A DNA stretch of 64,000 nt from Clostridium magnum DSM 2767 (GCF_001623875.1 NZ_LWAE01000013.1:34013-98012); one strand, 5' to 3'; positions 1 to 8,682 are shown, numbered from the stretch's first letter. Numbers and translations are program-made. The notes: generated from the sequence alone by a model not told the origin.

Positions 1-243
1 ATTCCTGGAACTATTGATTATTGCAAAGACATACCTGCATTTCTAACAAAAAATTATAAAATGACCTCTGGAAGTATTTCAGATAGTCATGAAGAAGGTG
101 GGCGAGCACATTATCAAGTTATTGTCGTAAACGGTGTATCACTAAAAGGTGGTGTATATTATAAAGATAGTCAAAAATATACTAAATACAAATTTTATTA
201 CTTGCCCAATACACATTGGATAATGAATTATGAGGGATATTAA
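1..243 (+). CDS. Hypothetical protein, 3' end only
   Basis: The frame is open from the first base of the window to a TAA at 241-243, giving the last 80 residues of a protein whose start lies outside. The visible part is polar and aromatic-rich, with HYQVIVVNGVSLKGGVYYKD in the middle and a tyrosine-rich tail, suggesting beta strands. No signal peptide or membrane segment is visible in this part. I do not recognise the family. An internal ATG at 61 has no ribosome binding site, so the longer open frame is preferred. Confidence 0.5.
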   Translation: MPGTIDYCKDIPAFLTKNYKMTSGSISDSHEEGGRAHYQVIVVNGVSLKGGVYYKDSQKYTKYKFYYLPNTHWIMNYEGY

Positions 244-347
244 AGAAATTACCCTATAAACATATAGATAGCAATATTCTTATGCAGCGTCATAGCAGTA
301 ATTTTTTGTGAAGTAAAAAAAGATTTGATATGATTGAGGGATTAATA

Positions 348-581
348 GTGAAACATAAAAGAGATAGCGAACTTTATTTAAAAATGTATCCTGAATTTTT
401 GAAGTGGATAAATGAGTGTCCTATATGTCACAGTAAAGGTTATAAGCCTGAAATGCCTGAACACATTGAAGGAGAATACTCTATTGCTGCATATAATATT
501 CGGAAGTATTTTAAACCACTTGAAGTGGATGAAAATGGTCTTTGTTTACAATGTTCAAAAGGTTACAATAAAAAAAGATAA
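348..581 (+). CDS. Small zinc-ribbon-like protein
   Basis: A 77-residue protein with two Cys pairs, CPIC near residue 24 and CLQC near residue 67, spaced as a treble-clef or zinc-ribbon metal site. I chose the GTG at 348 because GAGGG lies seven bases upstream; an in-frame ATG at 330 lacks a binding site. The tail is basic. The function is unknown, and a small nucleic-acid or protein adaptor is only a guess. About 400 bases without a gene follow. Confidence 0.5.
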   Translation: MKHKRDSELYLKMYPEFLKWINECPICHSKGYKPEMPEHIEGEYSIAAYNIRKYFKPLEVDENGLCLQCSKGYNKKR

Positions 582-991
582 AGTGATTAAATAAAGTTAG
601 TTCGCTTTCTTCTTAAATTGCCTATTAAAGGAATGGGTAACACTAGGTGTTTTTATATTATAAAAATAGAAGGGAGTGATAATAGTAGAAAGAGATGATA
701 CAAAAAGTTTGTAAAATGAAATCATGTTAAGCTAGTTCGTAAAAATTAGTTGCATGAAAAGACGGCAGTTGATACTACGTGCTTATAGGATTGATCTAAA
801 TAACGTAAAGTTATCTATTAAGGAAGTATATAAAAACAGAGATATAATGGGCATACATATTTAAAATATTGTAAGTCACACTTATGCAATTAAGGTTCCT
901 TTAGGTTTTTATGACTTAATATAACATGGAATTCGTATTACTAATCAATATATAATTTAAATAAGAAGATATTTTAAGGAGGAACAATTAT
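582..991 (+). other. Intergenic stretch with promoter for the next gene
   Basis: No credible gene is seen on either strand. The right end has a TATAAT at 951-956, about 35 bases before the ATG at 992, but only a weak -35 candidate. AAGGAGG at 976-982 is the ribosome binding site for the downstream gene. The remainder is AT-rich and I cannot assign a function to it. Confidence 0.4.
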
Positions 992-2101
992 ATGTTATGC
1001 TCAAACTGTGGAGCGGAAAACCCAGTAGAAAGTCTATTTTGTAATAAATGTGGTAATAAAATTGTAAGTGAGGAAATCAATAATATTGAAGTTAAAGAAG
1101 AAGTAGAAGCGGTAGCACCAATTGAAAGTGATCTACAGAATGGTGAGCACGTAATTGATATAACAAAACCTGTTATTGTTAGTGATGTTGATTCAGAAAT
1201 TAAAGAAACTAAGGACAATTCCTTAAGAAAAGGTAGACAAGCTTCTAAAAAGTCTAAGTTAATTATCGGAAGTATAGTTGCATTATTAGTTATATCAGCA
1301 GGAGCATATGAGTATAAACAATATAGTGTAATTCAGCAGCAGAATGCAATTAAAACAGAAATAAAGAACAAATTAACTGAAGCAGAAGGTTATGCGAAAA
1401 ATAAGGAGTATTATAAAGCTTCTAAGACATTACTTGCAGTAAAAGATAAATATAATATTACTGCTAATGATTATGATGGTTTGAGCAAGACTTTAGAGGA
1501 TAAAAGAAATGAGTATATAGTGAATGACTACTACACTCAAGCATTAAAAGATATTGATACTAAAAATTACTCTGATTTAACCAGTAGGGTAGAATATTTA
1601 GTCAACTTTTACTCAGATAAGGAAAATATAGCAGGTTTATGCGAAAAAGTTGTTAAAATAATCGAAGAAAATAAAGGGGATGCGGGATTATCTCTCCTTT
1701 TAGACAAAATACAAAAAACTTACCCTAACAATGAGCATTATAAAGAGGTAAAGGAAAGCGTAGATGCTTATAGGCTAGCTAAATATGAAGCATCTAAATC
1801 ATCTCAGGCAGCTTCAGCTCCAGCTCCAGTAAAGCCAGTTGGACCTTATGAAGTTACCGACATACACTGGTCTAATCAAAATGGCGTGCGTTATGCTATG
1901 GGAAATTTAAAGAATACATCTGGAAAAAGATATTCTTATGTACAGGTTAATATAAACTTATACGACGAAAATAATAACCAAGTTGGAAGTACAATAGACA
2001 ACACTGCAAATTTAGAAGATGGTTTAACATGGATTTTCAAAGCAGTAGTTACAGAAAATAGTACAAGGCGATTTAAGATTATTTCAGTAGAATATTATTA
2101 A
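992..2101 (+). CDS. Membrane-anchored zinc-ribbon protein with C-terminal FxLYD-like domain
   Basis: 369 residues. The N-terminus is a zinc ribbon (CSNCG at 3-7, CNKCG at 17-21) of the zinc_ribbon_2 type. An acidic linker, a basic stretch and one transmembrane helix at about 90-107 (IIGSIVALLVISAGAY) follow, then a helical region with many Lys/Glu. After an Ala/Pro linker (about 270-283) comes a beta-rich C-terminal domain with NLKNTSGKRYSYVQVNINLY, typical of FxLYD domains. The cytosolic zinc ribbon and extracytoplasmic FxLYD order is common in Firmicute envelope proteins of unknown role. The ribosome binding site AAGGAGG is well placed and a terminator follows directly. Confidence 0.75.
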   Translation: MLCSNCGAENPVESLFCNKCGNKIVSEEINNIEVKEEVEAVAPIESDLQNGEHVIDITKPVIVSDVDSEIKETKDNSLRKGRQASKKSKLIIGSIVALLVISAGAYEYKQYSVIQQQNAIKTEIKNKLTEAEGYAKNKEYYKASKTLLAVKDKYNITANDYDGLSKTLEDKRNEYIVNDYYTQALKDIDTKNYSDLTSRVEYLVNFYSDKENIAGLCEKVVKIIEENKGDAGLSLLLDKIQKTYPNNEHYKEVKESVDAYRLAKYEASKSSQAASAPAPVKPVGPYEVTDIHWSNQNGVRYAMGNLKNTSGKRYSYVQVNINLYDENNNQVGSTIDNTANLEDGLTWIFKAVVTENSTRRFKIISVEYY

Positions 2102-2109
2102 AAAAGAAG

Positions 2110-2143
2110 TAGAGTTGCTAGTAATGGCAATTCTATTTTATTT
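2110..2143 (+). terminator. Intrinsic terminator
   Basis: A 9-bp stem (TAGAGTTGC with GCAATTCTA, one G-T pair) is followed by TTTTATTT, nine bases after the stop codon of the zinc-ribbon membrane protein. Confidence 0.75.
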
Positions 2144-2256
2144 GTATAAAATATTTGACAGAAAGTAATTAGAATTGTATATTTTAAAATGTAGCACTAT
2201 TTGTTAAGTATATTAGGGGAAGAAAAGAGAAGAATTTATATATTGGGGAGATTACG

Positions 2257-2382
2257 ATGTTACAATATAAGATGATTTTAATTAATTATATAATAAGTTT
2301 TGCAGCAGGGTTTTTGTGTTGCTCTGTTGGAGTTGGATATGCTTTGAAAAATGGGTATTTAAAAATAAATAAAAAAGATTAA
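2257..2382 (+). CDS. Small membrane protein, 41 aa
   Basis: A short open frame starting at ATG 2257, six bases after GGGGAG. It encodes one hydrophobic helix (ILINYIISFAAGFLCCSVGV) and ends in a lysine-rich tail, so it is probably a single-pass inner-membrane peptide with a cytosolic C-terminus. A strong terminator follows, so it appears to be a separate transcription unit. The function is unknown; a type I toxin peptide is possible, but no antisense RNA was identified. Confidence 0.45.
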   Translation: MLQYKMILINYIISFAAGFLCCSVGVGYALKNGYLKINKKD

Positions 2383-2418
2383 ATTTTTAGAATGGAACTT
2401 AATAATAAGAATATAAAA

Positions 2419-2466
2419 GAAATACATGAGGCAGACTTAAGCATACCTCACGTATTTCTTTTTTTT
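2419..2466 (+). terminator. Intrinsic terminator
   Basis: The stem GAAATAC-TGAGG pairs with CCTCA-GTATTTC around a 14-base loop and is followed by eight T residues. It lies between the 41-aa plus-strand gene and a convergent small minus-strand gene. Confidence 0.8.
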
Positions 2467-2502
2467 ATCGATAAAATATATTAATTTTGGTTATGTCTTA
2501 TT

Positions 2503-2613
2503 TTAGTAACTTTTTATACTCTTAATTCTTATTGAACTTTTCTTTCTTAATTTCTTAATTAATTTCTGAGCTTCTTTTTTTTCTTTATCAGTGAGTGAAC
2601 TCTTTCCAAACAT
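2503..2613 (-). CDS. Small basic peptide, 36 aa
   Basis: A minus-strand frame starts at ATG 2613 with AGGAGG six bases upstream. The product is almost entirely helical and very lysine-rich (TDKEKKEAQKLIKKLRKKSS). The perfect ribosome binding site is the main reason for calling it. The function is unknown; such peptides can bind nucleic acid or ribosomes. It could be spurious. Confidence 0.35.
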   Translation of the reverse strand: MFGKSSLTDKEKKEAQKLIKKLRKKSSIRIKSIKSY

Positions 2614-2749
2614 CTACTTGTCCTCCTAAATAATATACCTAAGATTTTAACCAAAAGAAAAGATTTTATACAACATAGGCATATTTTAATGCTATTAGTC
2701 ATATCCTTTAGTATTCAAAAGATAGAGGGAAAAAGGGGTTGAAATACTT

Positions 2750-3292
2750 ATGAGTACATATACCTTGCCATTGAGAAATAAACTGCTTAACTTTATTGAT
2801 ACTTTAACAGTGTCGCTGGCAAATGAAGTTTCGCTAAGATTGATGATACCTACTAATATAGTCAATCGAACTGAAATGATTTGTGAATATATTTCTGATG
2901 AAATTGGAATGCACTTTAGGGTAGAGGACTTTATTATGGTTATTTACTTAGACTACATAAAAAATTCAATCAAAAAATATGATCCTATGCGGATTTATCG
3001 TGAGATTTCTGAATCCTATGGGTATAACGATAAAATAAAGATAGTTTGTGGTAATGAAACATATGTATATGATAAATTAGCTTGTGGAAGAACTGATATT
3101 GTTATCACTATGGACAAGAATGAGGCAAGAAAAGGGCAACTTCTTTTAAGAGAAATAGGAGATCTTTATGGTCGGAAAATTAGCTTGGATTTAATGATAT
3201 CAACTTTATGGATAAACTTTATCGAAAGATATAAGAGGGGAGATACAGAAAAATCTCTTAAGTCTATATTAAAAATATTGAAAAGCTGCTAG
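2750..3292 (+). CDS. Hypothetical protein, 180 aa
   Basis: A soluble protein without signal peptide or membrane helix and with many short predicted helices. The N-terminal 60 residues contain VSLANEVSLRLMIPTNIVNRTEMICEYI in two segments that could form a small helical DNA-binding fold, but no motif is diagnostic. Upstream is AAAGGGG, and a terminator follows immediately, so it is monocistronic. I do not recognise the family. Confidence 0.55.
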   Translation: MSTYTLPLRNKLLNFIDTLTVSLANEVSLRLMIPTNIVNRTEMICEYISDEIGMHFRVEDFIMVIYLDYIKNSIKKYDPMRIYREISESYGYNDKIKIVCGNETYVYDKLACGRTDIVITMDKNEARKGQLLLREIGDLYGRKISLDLMISTLWINFIERYKRGDTEKSLKSILKILKSC

Positions 3293-3318
3293 AATGGGTG
3301 CTTGCACTCATTTTTTTA
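3293..3318 (+). terminator. Intrinsic terminator
   Basis: AATG-GGTGC pairs with GCACTCATT directly after the stop codon, followed by a run of T residues. Confidence 0.7.
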
Positions 3319-3359
3319 TAGGGCTATGTTTTAGTTAAATACTAGAGCATAGCCCCAGT

Positions 3360-4990
3360 TTATATTCTGATAAAAATTACAATAAACAAACTTCTGATAT
3401 TCTATCATAGAATGGCGTTGTTGGAGTATTGCAACTATTGTAGGAACAAAGGTTCTATAGTATAATTATACTTGACTAACAAGTATAAGGAGGTGTTTAT
3501 CTTTGGGAAAAAGGCTAACTGTAAAACAAAAGAATGAGTTGTTGGAAGCTGAGGATAAACAAATCCTTAACTATGGAATAAGGATACATATAATGCCGAA
3601 TGGAGAACAAGCAACTCAAATCCATAAAACTTTTGGATGTAGTAGATTTGTCTATAATAAGTATTTAGCGGATAGACAAGAATACTATAAAGTTAACAAG
3701 AAAACTTTATATGTAAATGACTATAAGAAAAATGTACTAAATCCTTTAAAGAAAACTGAAAAGTTTAGTTTTCTTAAAGAAGTAGATAAGTTTTCTTTAG
3801 AAAGCGCAGTGGAAAATGTAGAAATTGCTTATAAAAGGTTTTTTAATAAACAAAGTAAATATCCTAAGTTAAAAACTAAAAAAGACACTAAAAAAACTTA
3901 TAGCACTTATTTTACTAATGATAATATTAAAATTAATTTAGATAGCCAAACTATTCAATTGCCAAAGCTAGGTGAAGTTAATTTTTCTATACCTAAAGGT
4001 AAAAATAAGGGTAAGTTTAACAACTTAGGTAGTCATAGTGTAAAAATAACTAAAGCTACTATTGGTCAAGTAGGGAGTAATTACTTTGTATCTCTATGTA
4101 TAGAAGAAACTATATCTAAAATAAAACAGATAAATACTAAAGATATAGACTTAACTAAAGTTTGTGGTGTAGACTTAGGTCTAAAGCATTTAGCTATTGT
4201 TTCAAATGGTATAATCACTATAAAGTATGAGAATCATAAATATTTAACTAAATCTGAAAAAAGACTTAAAAATCTACAAAGAAGACTTTCTAAAATGATA
4301 AAAGGCTCTAAGAATTATGAAAAGATGAAACTTAAAATAAATGAACTGTACAGCTATACTGCTAATTGCAGAAAAGATTATGCCCATAAGTTAAGCCGAA
4401 AGATTGTTAACGAAAACCAAGTTGTAGTTTTGGAAGACTTAAATATTAAGGGTATGATTAAAAATAGAAAATTAGCAAAAGCAATAGCCGACACAGGTTG
4501 GTATCAACTTATCACATTTATAAAATATAAAGCAGAATGGGAAGGAAAAAAATTTATTCAAGTGGATAAATTTTTTGCTTCTAGTAAACTATGCAACGTC
4601 TGTGGTGATAAGAAGATAATGTTAACTTTAAATGAAAGAAAGTGGGTGTGCAGTTCTTGTCACACTGTCCATGATAGGGATGAAAATGCTTCATTAAACC
4701 TAAGAGCAGAAGGAATTAGGCTTTTAGAGGTAGCTTAATATAAAGTTTAGATTACTCAAAAGATAGAGTTATACTAATCAAGAATAAGCACTCCTAGGAA
4801 CGGGAGGAAGTGCCTGTCCTATTATACAGTAGTAGGAGTAGCCCAACTCTGGCTACAGGAGAACGTGTAAGACCAATAGTTAAAGACTGTGGCAGTGTTC
4901 ATCGAAACAGGAATATAAAGAAGCATGTGGCTTTAAACCATGTGAGGTTCACGAAATACTCAATAGTAAAGACCAATATAAGATTAATCT
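3360..4990 (+). mobile_element. IS200/IS605-type element with tnpB only
   Basis: The element consists of one tnpB gene, an AT-rich left flank with its promoter (TATAAT about 3459) and a 250-base right end rich in small hairpins, where the guide (omega) RNA of such elements overlaps the tnpB 3' end. No tnpA transposase is present, so movement would depend on TnpA supplied in trans. The right boundary is approximate. A truncated nrdG reading frame resumes directly after it. Boundaries are inferred, not seen as duplications, because these elements make none. Confidence 0.6.
3503..4738 (+). CDS. tnpB: TnpB RNA-guided nuclease
   Basis: 411 residues, the usual TnpB size. The start is TTG 3503, nine bases after AAGGAGGT. 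The N-terminal half is the helical and wedge part. The split RuvC nuclease shows GVDLG with Asp near 224, VVLEDL with Glu near 311 and DRDENA with Asp near 393. A CNVCG...CSSC zinc ribbon lies between the last two, so all catalytic residues look intact. TnpB cuts DNA at a target set by the RNA from the element's right end and helps retain the element after excision. It differs clearly in sequence from the other three TnpBs here. Confidence 0.9.
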   Translation: MGKRLTVKQKNELLEAEDKQILNYGIRIHIMPNGEQATQIHKTFGCSRFVYNKYLADRQEYYKVNKKTLYVNDYKKNVLNPLKKTEKFSFLKEVDKFSLESAVENVEIAYKRFFNKQSKYPKLKTKKDTKKTYSTYFTNDNIKINLDSQTIQLPKLGEVNFSIPKGKNKGKFNNLGSHSVKITKATIGQVGSNYFVSLCIEETISKIKQINTKDIDLTKVCGVDLGLKHLAIVSNGIITIKYENHKYLTKSEKRLKNLQRRLSKMIKGSKNYEKMKLKINELYSYTANCRKDYAHKLSRKIVNENQVVVLEDLNIKGMIKNRKLAKAIADTGWYQLITFIKYKAEWEGKKFIQVDKFFASSKLCNVCGDKKIMLTLNERKWVCSSCHTVHDRDENASLNLRAEGIRLLEVA

Positions 4991-5137
4991 TCTAAAAAGC
5001 TAGATGTAATTGTAGATGGTAGGTTTGACGAAAATCTAAAAGACGAGAATTACCTCTACGCTGGATCAACTAATCAACGAATTATTGATATACAAAAATC
5101 ATTACTCTCTGGAAGGGTAGTAACCATTAAATTTTAA
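4991..5137 (+). pseudogene. nrdG: 3' remnant of anaerobic ribonucleotide reductase activase
   Basis: The open frame ends in LDVIVDGRFDENLKD, then LYAGSTNQRIIDIQKSL and VVTIKF, which is the C-terminus of NrdG, the radical SAM activase of class III ribonucleotide reductase. About 46 residues remain. The frame begins abruptly where the tnpB element ends, and the N-terminal part with the CxxxCxxC cluster is absent from the window. The natural nrdG terminator follows. It is a dead fragment, left by insertion of the element or by a wider deletion. Confidence 0.75.
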
Positions 5138-5145
5138 AATATTTT

Positions 5146-5177
5146 GGGAAGATAAGTTTATTTATCTTCCTTTTTTT
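5146..5177 (+). terminator. Intrinsic terminator of the nrdG remnant
   Basis: GGGAAGATAA pairs with TTATCTTCC around a short loop, followed by seven T residues. Confidence 0.85.
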
Positions 5178-5191
5178 ATTATAGCAAAAAA

Positions 5192-5307
5192 GATAGATAA
5201 ATTGCTGTAGACAGCATGGTTGAGCCATTTGTAAGGAATGGTGGAACTCGGTTCCACCATTTGCTATAAACCCGCATGGTTGAGCCATCTATCAGCATTT
5301 ATCTATC
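5192..5307 (+). repeat. Nested inverted repeats next to parB, possible centromere-like site
   Basis: Three nested layers are visible. The outer arms GATAGATAAATTGCT (5192-5206) and AGCATTTATCTATC (5294-5307) are inverted. Two direct copies of GCATGGTTGAGCCAT lie at 5214-5228 and 5274-5288. At the centre is a perfect palindrome, AATGGTGGAAC-TCG-GTTCCACCATT (5237-5261). No T-run follows the central stem, so it is not a simple terminator. The position at the end of parAB suggests a ParB-binding site, but this is inference. Confidence 0.5.
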
Positions 5308-5317
5308 CTTATTGTGT

Positions 5318-6295
5318 TTATGAAAGAAATTTAGATTTCACAAGTTTTTCTATTTCTTTTTGCATTTTTAATTTTTCTTCTTTTGAAAGAGCCTTTAGTT
5401 TTTCGGCATCACTTTTCGATAGTTTGAATGAAAATTTCATAGAAACATCTGAAGTATCAGCTTCTTTTTCAGTTTCTATATCCTTAAGCATATTTTCAAA
5501 TAATAAATCAATATTTTTGAAGGTAGTATTAGTCTTAATAGATCCTAAGACAGTTTCTGCTTTAGTACCATGTGATACAACAGAATCAAAATGAGTATTA
5601 AAAATGTATTCTTGTTTTTCTTTATTTAATTTAAGTAATTTAAGGGCTAGCTTAAGAGATATATCACCTTCATTTAAAATGCTCTGCCACTCTTCAATTA
5701 GATTCGACAAGCTCATATATTTTTGAATTTGTCTTCCGGTAATGTTGAAATCTACTGCTATTTTATCACGAGTTTTTCCTTCACCTAGTCCTAGAGTGTT
5801 AGGGCTTTCTTTAACAAGAGTGTATTTTCTTATGATAGATTTATTTTTTTCCATAGGAGTTAATTCTCTTTGTGCCCAGTTACAATCTATAATAATTTGT
5901 TCCGCTTCATTATCATCAATCTCTAATTCGCCCTTTATTATAGCAGGGATCTTGTTATAAATATTTATATATTCAGAGTATCCTTTTTCTTCTGCCATTT
6001 GAAGAATATCTTTATATGCAGCAACTCTATTATGACCTGACAATATCATATATGTTTTGCCATTAGCACCTTGTCTTTCCCAAACAATTATAGGATTGAT
6101 TATGCCTCCTCTGTTCAATATACTTTCCTTTAAAGTGGCCATCTTGAAATCGGAGAGGGGAGTGTAGAAGTTCCAACTCTTTGGTGCTGGCTCTAATAAG
6201 GCTAAATCTATTAACTGCGCCCCTGGTGTAGTACTTACTTGAATATTAGTTCTAGGTGTGGGAGTATAATTTTCTGATCTTCCGTTCCTATTCAT
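5318..6295 (-). CDS. parB: ParB-like partition protein
   Basis: 325 residues with the ParB/Spo0J N-terminal domain: LKESILNRGGIINPIIVW near 53-70 and the conserved SGHNRVAAYK near 88-97. A helix-turn-helix region (DKIAVDFNITGRQIQKYMSL) lies near 178-197, and the C-terminus is lysine-rich and coiled. ParB proteins load on a centromere site and act with ParA to segregate the plasmid; many hydrolyse CTP. It follows parA by 13 bases on the same strand, a normal par operon. The family is certain, the plasmid role inferred from context. Confidence 0.85.
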   Translation of the reverse strand: MNRNGRSENYTPTPRTNIQVSTTPGAQLIDLALLEPAPKSWNFYTPLSDFKMATLKESILNRGGIINPIIVWERQGANGKTYMILSGHNRVAAYKDILQMAEEKGYSEYINIYNKIPAIIKGELEIDDNEAEQIIIDCNWAQRELTPMEKNKSIIRKYTLVKESPNTLGLGEGKTRDKIAVDFNITGRQIQKYMSLSNLIEEWQSILNEGDISLKLALKLLKLNKEKQEYIFNTHFDSVVSHGTKAETVLGSIKTNTTFKNIDLLFENMLKDIETEKEADTSDVSMKFSFKLSKSDAEKLKALSKEEKLKMQKEIEKLVKSKFLS

Positions 6296-6310
6296 GATTA
6301 TCTCCTTCCA

Positions 6311-7297
6311 TTAACGTTTTGATTTCTTAACAAATTCTTTTGCTAGTTCTTTATAATTTTTGTCTGACTTTCCGTTTTCAGCCAGAACACTTACAGGTAC
6401 GTTATTCCATTGGGATTGCTTTATTTTAATATCTATTGGAATAGAACTATCAAATATAATGCTTCCAAAGTGTTCTTCAAGCACTTTATTAAACTGTAAA
6501 AGGATGCTGCTTTCTCTTTTATCAACTTTAACCTTAACAATTCCAAGTATATTTAGTTTAGGATTATCTCTTTTACAATCATTGATAAATCCTGTTAATA
6601 TTTCAAGACCATCAAGTGCAAAAGCTTCGATAGAACAAGGAACCATACAATAATCACTTGTAAGCATGATATTAGAATTTAATAATCCAAGGTTAGGACT
6701 TGTATCGATCAATATGTAATCATAAATACCCTTGTCCAAAATAGGTTTTAATAATCGTCTAAACAATGTTTCTCTATATGACTTAGTAGCAAGCTCAGTG
6801 TCTATTCTACTAAGACTATAATCAGCCATAATAATATCTAAGTTTTCATATTTAGTTGGTTTTATAAAATTCAATAAAGACTCCTCACGAATTAGAGCAG
6901 TATTCAAGTTACATTCTAAATCCCTATCTAGTATACCAAGGCTATGAGTGAGGTTCATCTGCGCATCGCTGTCAATTACAAGAACCTTATATCCTTGTGT
7001 TGATAAAATATAACTTAATCCGTTAGTAACTGTGGTTTTTCCGGATCCTCCCTTATTGTTGATAAGAGGGACTACAACAGTATTTCTAAACCCAGGTATG
7101 TATACATCAGAAAGTTCAATCTTAAAGAAATCGCATAGCTTTTGAAGTTTATCTTCATCAAAGTCCTGTTTACCTAATTCAAATGAGGCATATGTAGCTC
7201 TTGGTACTCCCAATACATCTGAAACAGTTTGTTGGGTTACATCAATCTCAATTCTTCTGTTCTTAATTTTATCATATAGGATTTTTCCTTTAGCCAT
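6311..7297 (-). CDS. parA: ParA ATPase with N-terminal helix-turn-helix
   Basis: About 328 residues. Residues 1-65 form an XRE-like helix-turn-helix (QQTVSDVLGVPRATYASFE). From about 72 on it is a ParA/MinD ATPase with the deviant Walker A NNKGGSGKTT and the switch IDSDAQMNLTHSLG, followed by DYILIDTSPNLG. ParA drives plasmid movement on the nucleoid; the fused DNA-binding domain is typical of type Ia plasmid ParAs that repress their own operon. I chose ATG 7297 because AAAGGTAG lies eight bases upstream; an in-frame GTG lies nine bases earlier. Palindromes in the divergent promoter region are its likely operators. Confidence 0.9.
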   Translation of the reverse strand: MAKGKILYDKIKNRRIEIDVTQQTVSDVLGVPRATYASFELGKQDFDEDKLQKLCDFFKIELSDVYIPGFRNTVVVPLINNKGGSGKTTVTNGLSYILSTQGYKVLVIDSDAQMNLTHSLGILDRDLECNLNTALIREESLLNFIKPTKYENLDIIMADYSLSRIDTELATKSYRETLFRRLLKPILDKGIYDYILIDTSPNLGLLNSNIMLTSDYCMVPCSIEAFALDGLEILTGFINDCKRDNPKLNILGIVKVKVDKRESSILLQFNKVLEEHFGSIIFDSSIPIDIKIKQSQWNNVPVSVLAENGKSDKNYKELAKEFVKKSKR

Positions 7298-7453
7298 ATA
7301 CAACACTACCTTTCATTACCAACCTAATTAACATTATCTATAACATAATATTATATGTTAATTGAGGATAAGTCAAAAGAAATTTAAGATTGTTGCAACA
7401 TTTTATAAAAAAATGTGGTATCTACGGTTTTTTTGCGATTATATAAATAATTT

Positions 7454-7524
7454 CATACCATGATATTACCAGTATAATATCATGGTTATACCATGTTAAT
7501 ACCATGGTATAACCATGGTATTAT
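7454..7524 (+). repeat. ACCATGGT palindrome array between parA and the divergent gene
   Basis: A cluster of ACCATG/CATGGT half-sites lies at about 7457, 7481, 7490, 7502 and 7513. It includes the perfect 12-bp palindrome ATACCATGGTAT at 7499-7510 and a second ACCATGGT about 11 bases on. The array occupies the middle of the 340-base divergent promoter region. It may be the ParA operator, a centromere or origin iterons; the sequence alone does not decide. Confidence 0.6.
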
Positions 7525-7594
7525 AAAAATAAAAATTTATCTATTTCTTTTGAGAAAATACTCTAAATAGTAGTAAACATACTCTACAATATGG

Positions 7595-7632
7595 TATAAT
7601 ATATGCATAATAATTTTTGATTTAAGGGAGGT
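7595..7632 (+). promoter_or_regulatory. Promoter -10 and ribosome binding site of the divergent gene
   Basis: A TATAAT lies at 7595-7600, preceded by a weak -35. GGGAGGTG ends seven bases before the ATG at 7639. Confidence 0.5.
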
Positions 7633-7638
7633 GAATGT

Positions 7639-8682
7639 ATGCTGGATTCAGTTAGTATAAATAGCTTAAATAACATTGTAGCAGTAAAAGAAGATAGTAA
7701 TACAAATATAATTGGGCGGTTAATGTACTTTATGATCGGCAAGGCTTTTATCCCATCAGATATGATTAAACAGATAGTTACACAATGTGGTATTGGTGAG
7801 GATTTATTAGCTTCTAAATTTGTAAATACGCATGCTTTTAAATCGGCAACAAAAAGCCTTGAGAAACGAAGAAAATGTGTAGATGGAAAAGGTAGATTGC
7901 ATCTTTATCGTATAAGAGTTCTAGATAATCAGAAAGAGGCAGATGGAAAGGTGCTAGTTAGAGAGATTAAAAAGGAAACTATAAAAGAGAAAATGAATCC
8001 AATGGTTAACCTAGGAAACTTCATCTATAATAAAGAAGCAGATACACTAACAGTTAAGTTAAATCCTGTAACAATAAAAAATGAAATAGAGGGCATAGAT
8101 GATTGTATGGATTTAAAAGAGGAGTGCCAGAAGATACTTGATCTCTTTGAACTGGCTAAAACCTGTTATAACGAGAATAGATTGGTTACATTCGTAGAAA
8201 ACTTCATAATGGAGCAGTTAGATGCTTCACCAATAAATGTGCATGGCAAGTTATTTTTTATCCCTAAGTACAAAGAAGCAGAATTAGCAAAACTTGAAAT
8301 GTTTATGCAGATGATTGAACAAGAGAATTTAATTAGAGAGGGAACAATAACTTTTGCTGCAATCCCTGTAATGTCTGAAGAAAAGTACATAAAGGAATAT
8401 TCAAAAGAGTTCTATGCTTCATTACAGGAAGAACTAGATATTTTAATGACTAGATTTGACCACTTTATAACTAAAAAAGGAACTGCTTCTGAGAAAGTTA
8501 TATCTGTCTGGTTAGAAAAATACAATAAGCTCATGGAGAAAAAGAAAAGTTACGAAGAATTATTTAAAAGAAAGCTTGATAATCTAAATGAAGATATTGA
8601 CCTTGTAGATATGCAGGTAAAGGAGCTAAAAAACAGAATAGACACTGAAAGTAAATTGAAGAAACAAAAAGAAGTAAAGTGA
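7639..8682 (+). CDS. Conserved plasmid/phage-type hypothetical protein
   Basis: 347 residues with no signal peptide or membrane helix. The N-terminal half (about 1-150) is mixed alpha/beta. Residues about 190-250 contain a segment with FIPKYKEAELAKLEMFMQMI, and the last 80 residues are a long Lys/Glu coiled coil. The start is firmly set by GGGAGGTG. Its position opposite parAB, with the palindrome array between, is where a replication initiator is often found, but I see no winged-helix or polymerase motif that would name it as Rep. Confidence 0.55.
   Translation: MLDSVSINSLNNIVAVKEDSNTNIIGRLMYFMIGKAFIPSDMIKQIVTQCGIGEDLLASKFVNTHAFKSATKSLEKRRKCVDGKGRLHLYRIRVLDNQKEADGKVLVREIKKETIKEKMNPMVNLGNFIYNKEADTLTVKLNPVTIKNEIEGIDDCMDLKEECQKILDLFELAKTCYNENRLVTFVENFIMEQLDASPINVHGKLFFIPKYKEAELAKLEMFMQMIEQENLIREGTITFAAIPVMSEEKYIKEYSKEFYASLQEELDILMTRFDHFITKKGTASEKVISVWLEKYNKLMEKKKSYEELFKRKLDNLNEDIDLVDMQVKELKNRIDTESKLKKQKEVK

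Noticed and set aside
330..347. ATG start of the small zinc-ribbon gene
   Set aside because: The GAGGG site lies downstream of it and serves the GTG at 348.
4810..4995. 61-codon open frame after the first tnpB
   Set aside because: It overlaps the structured right end of the element and starts without a binding site.
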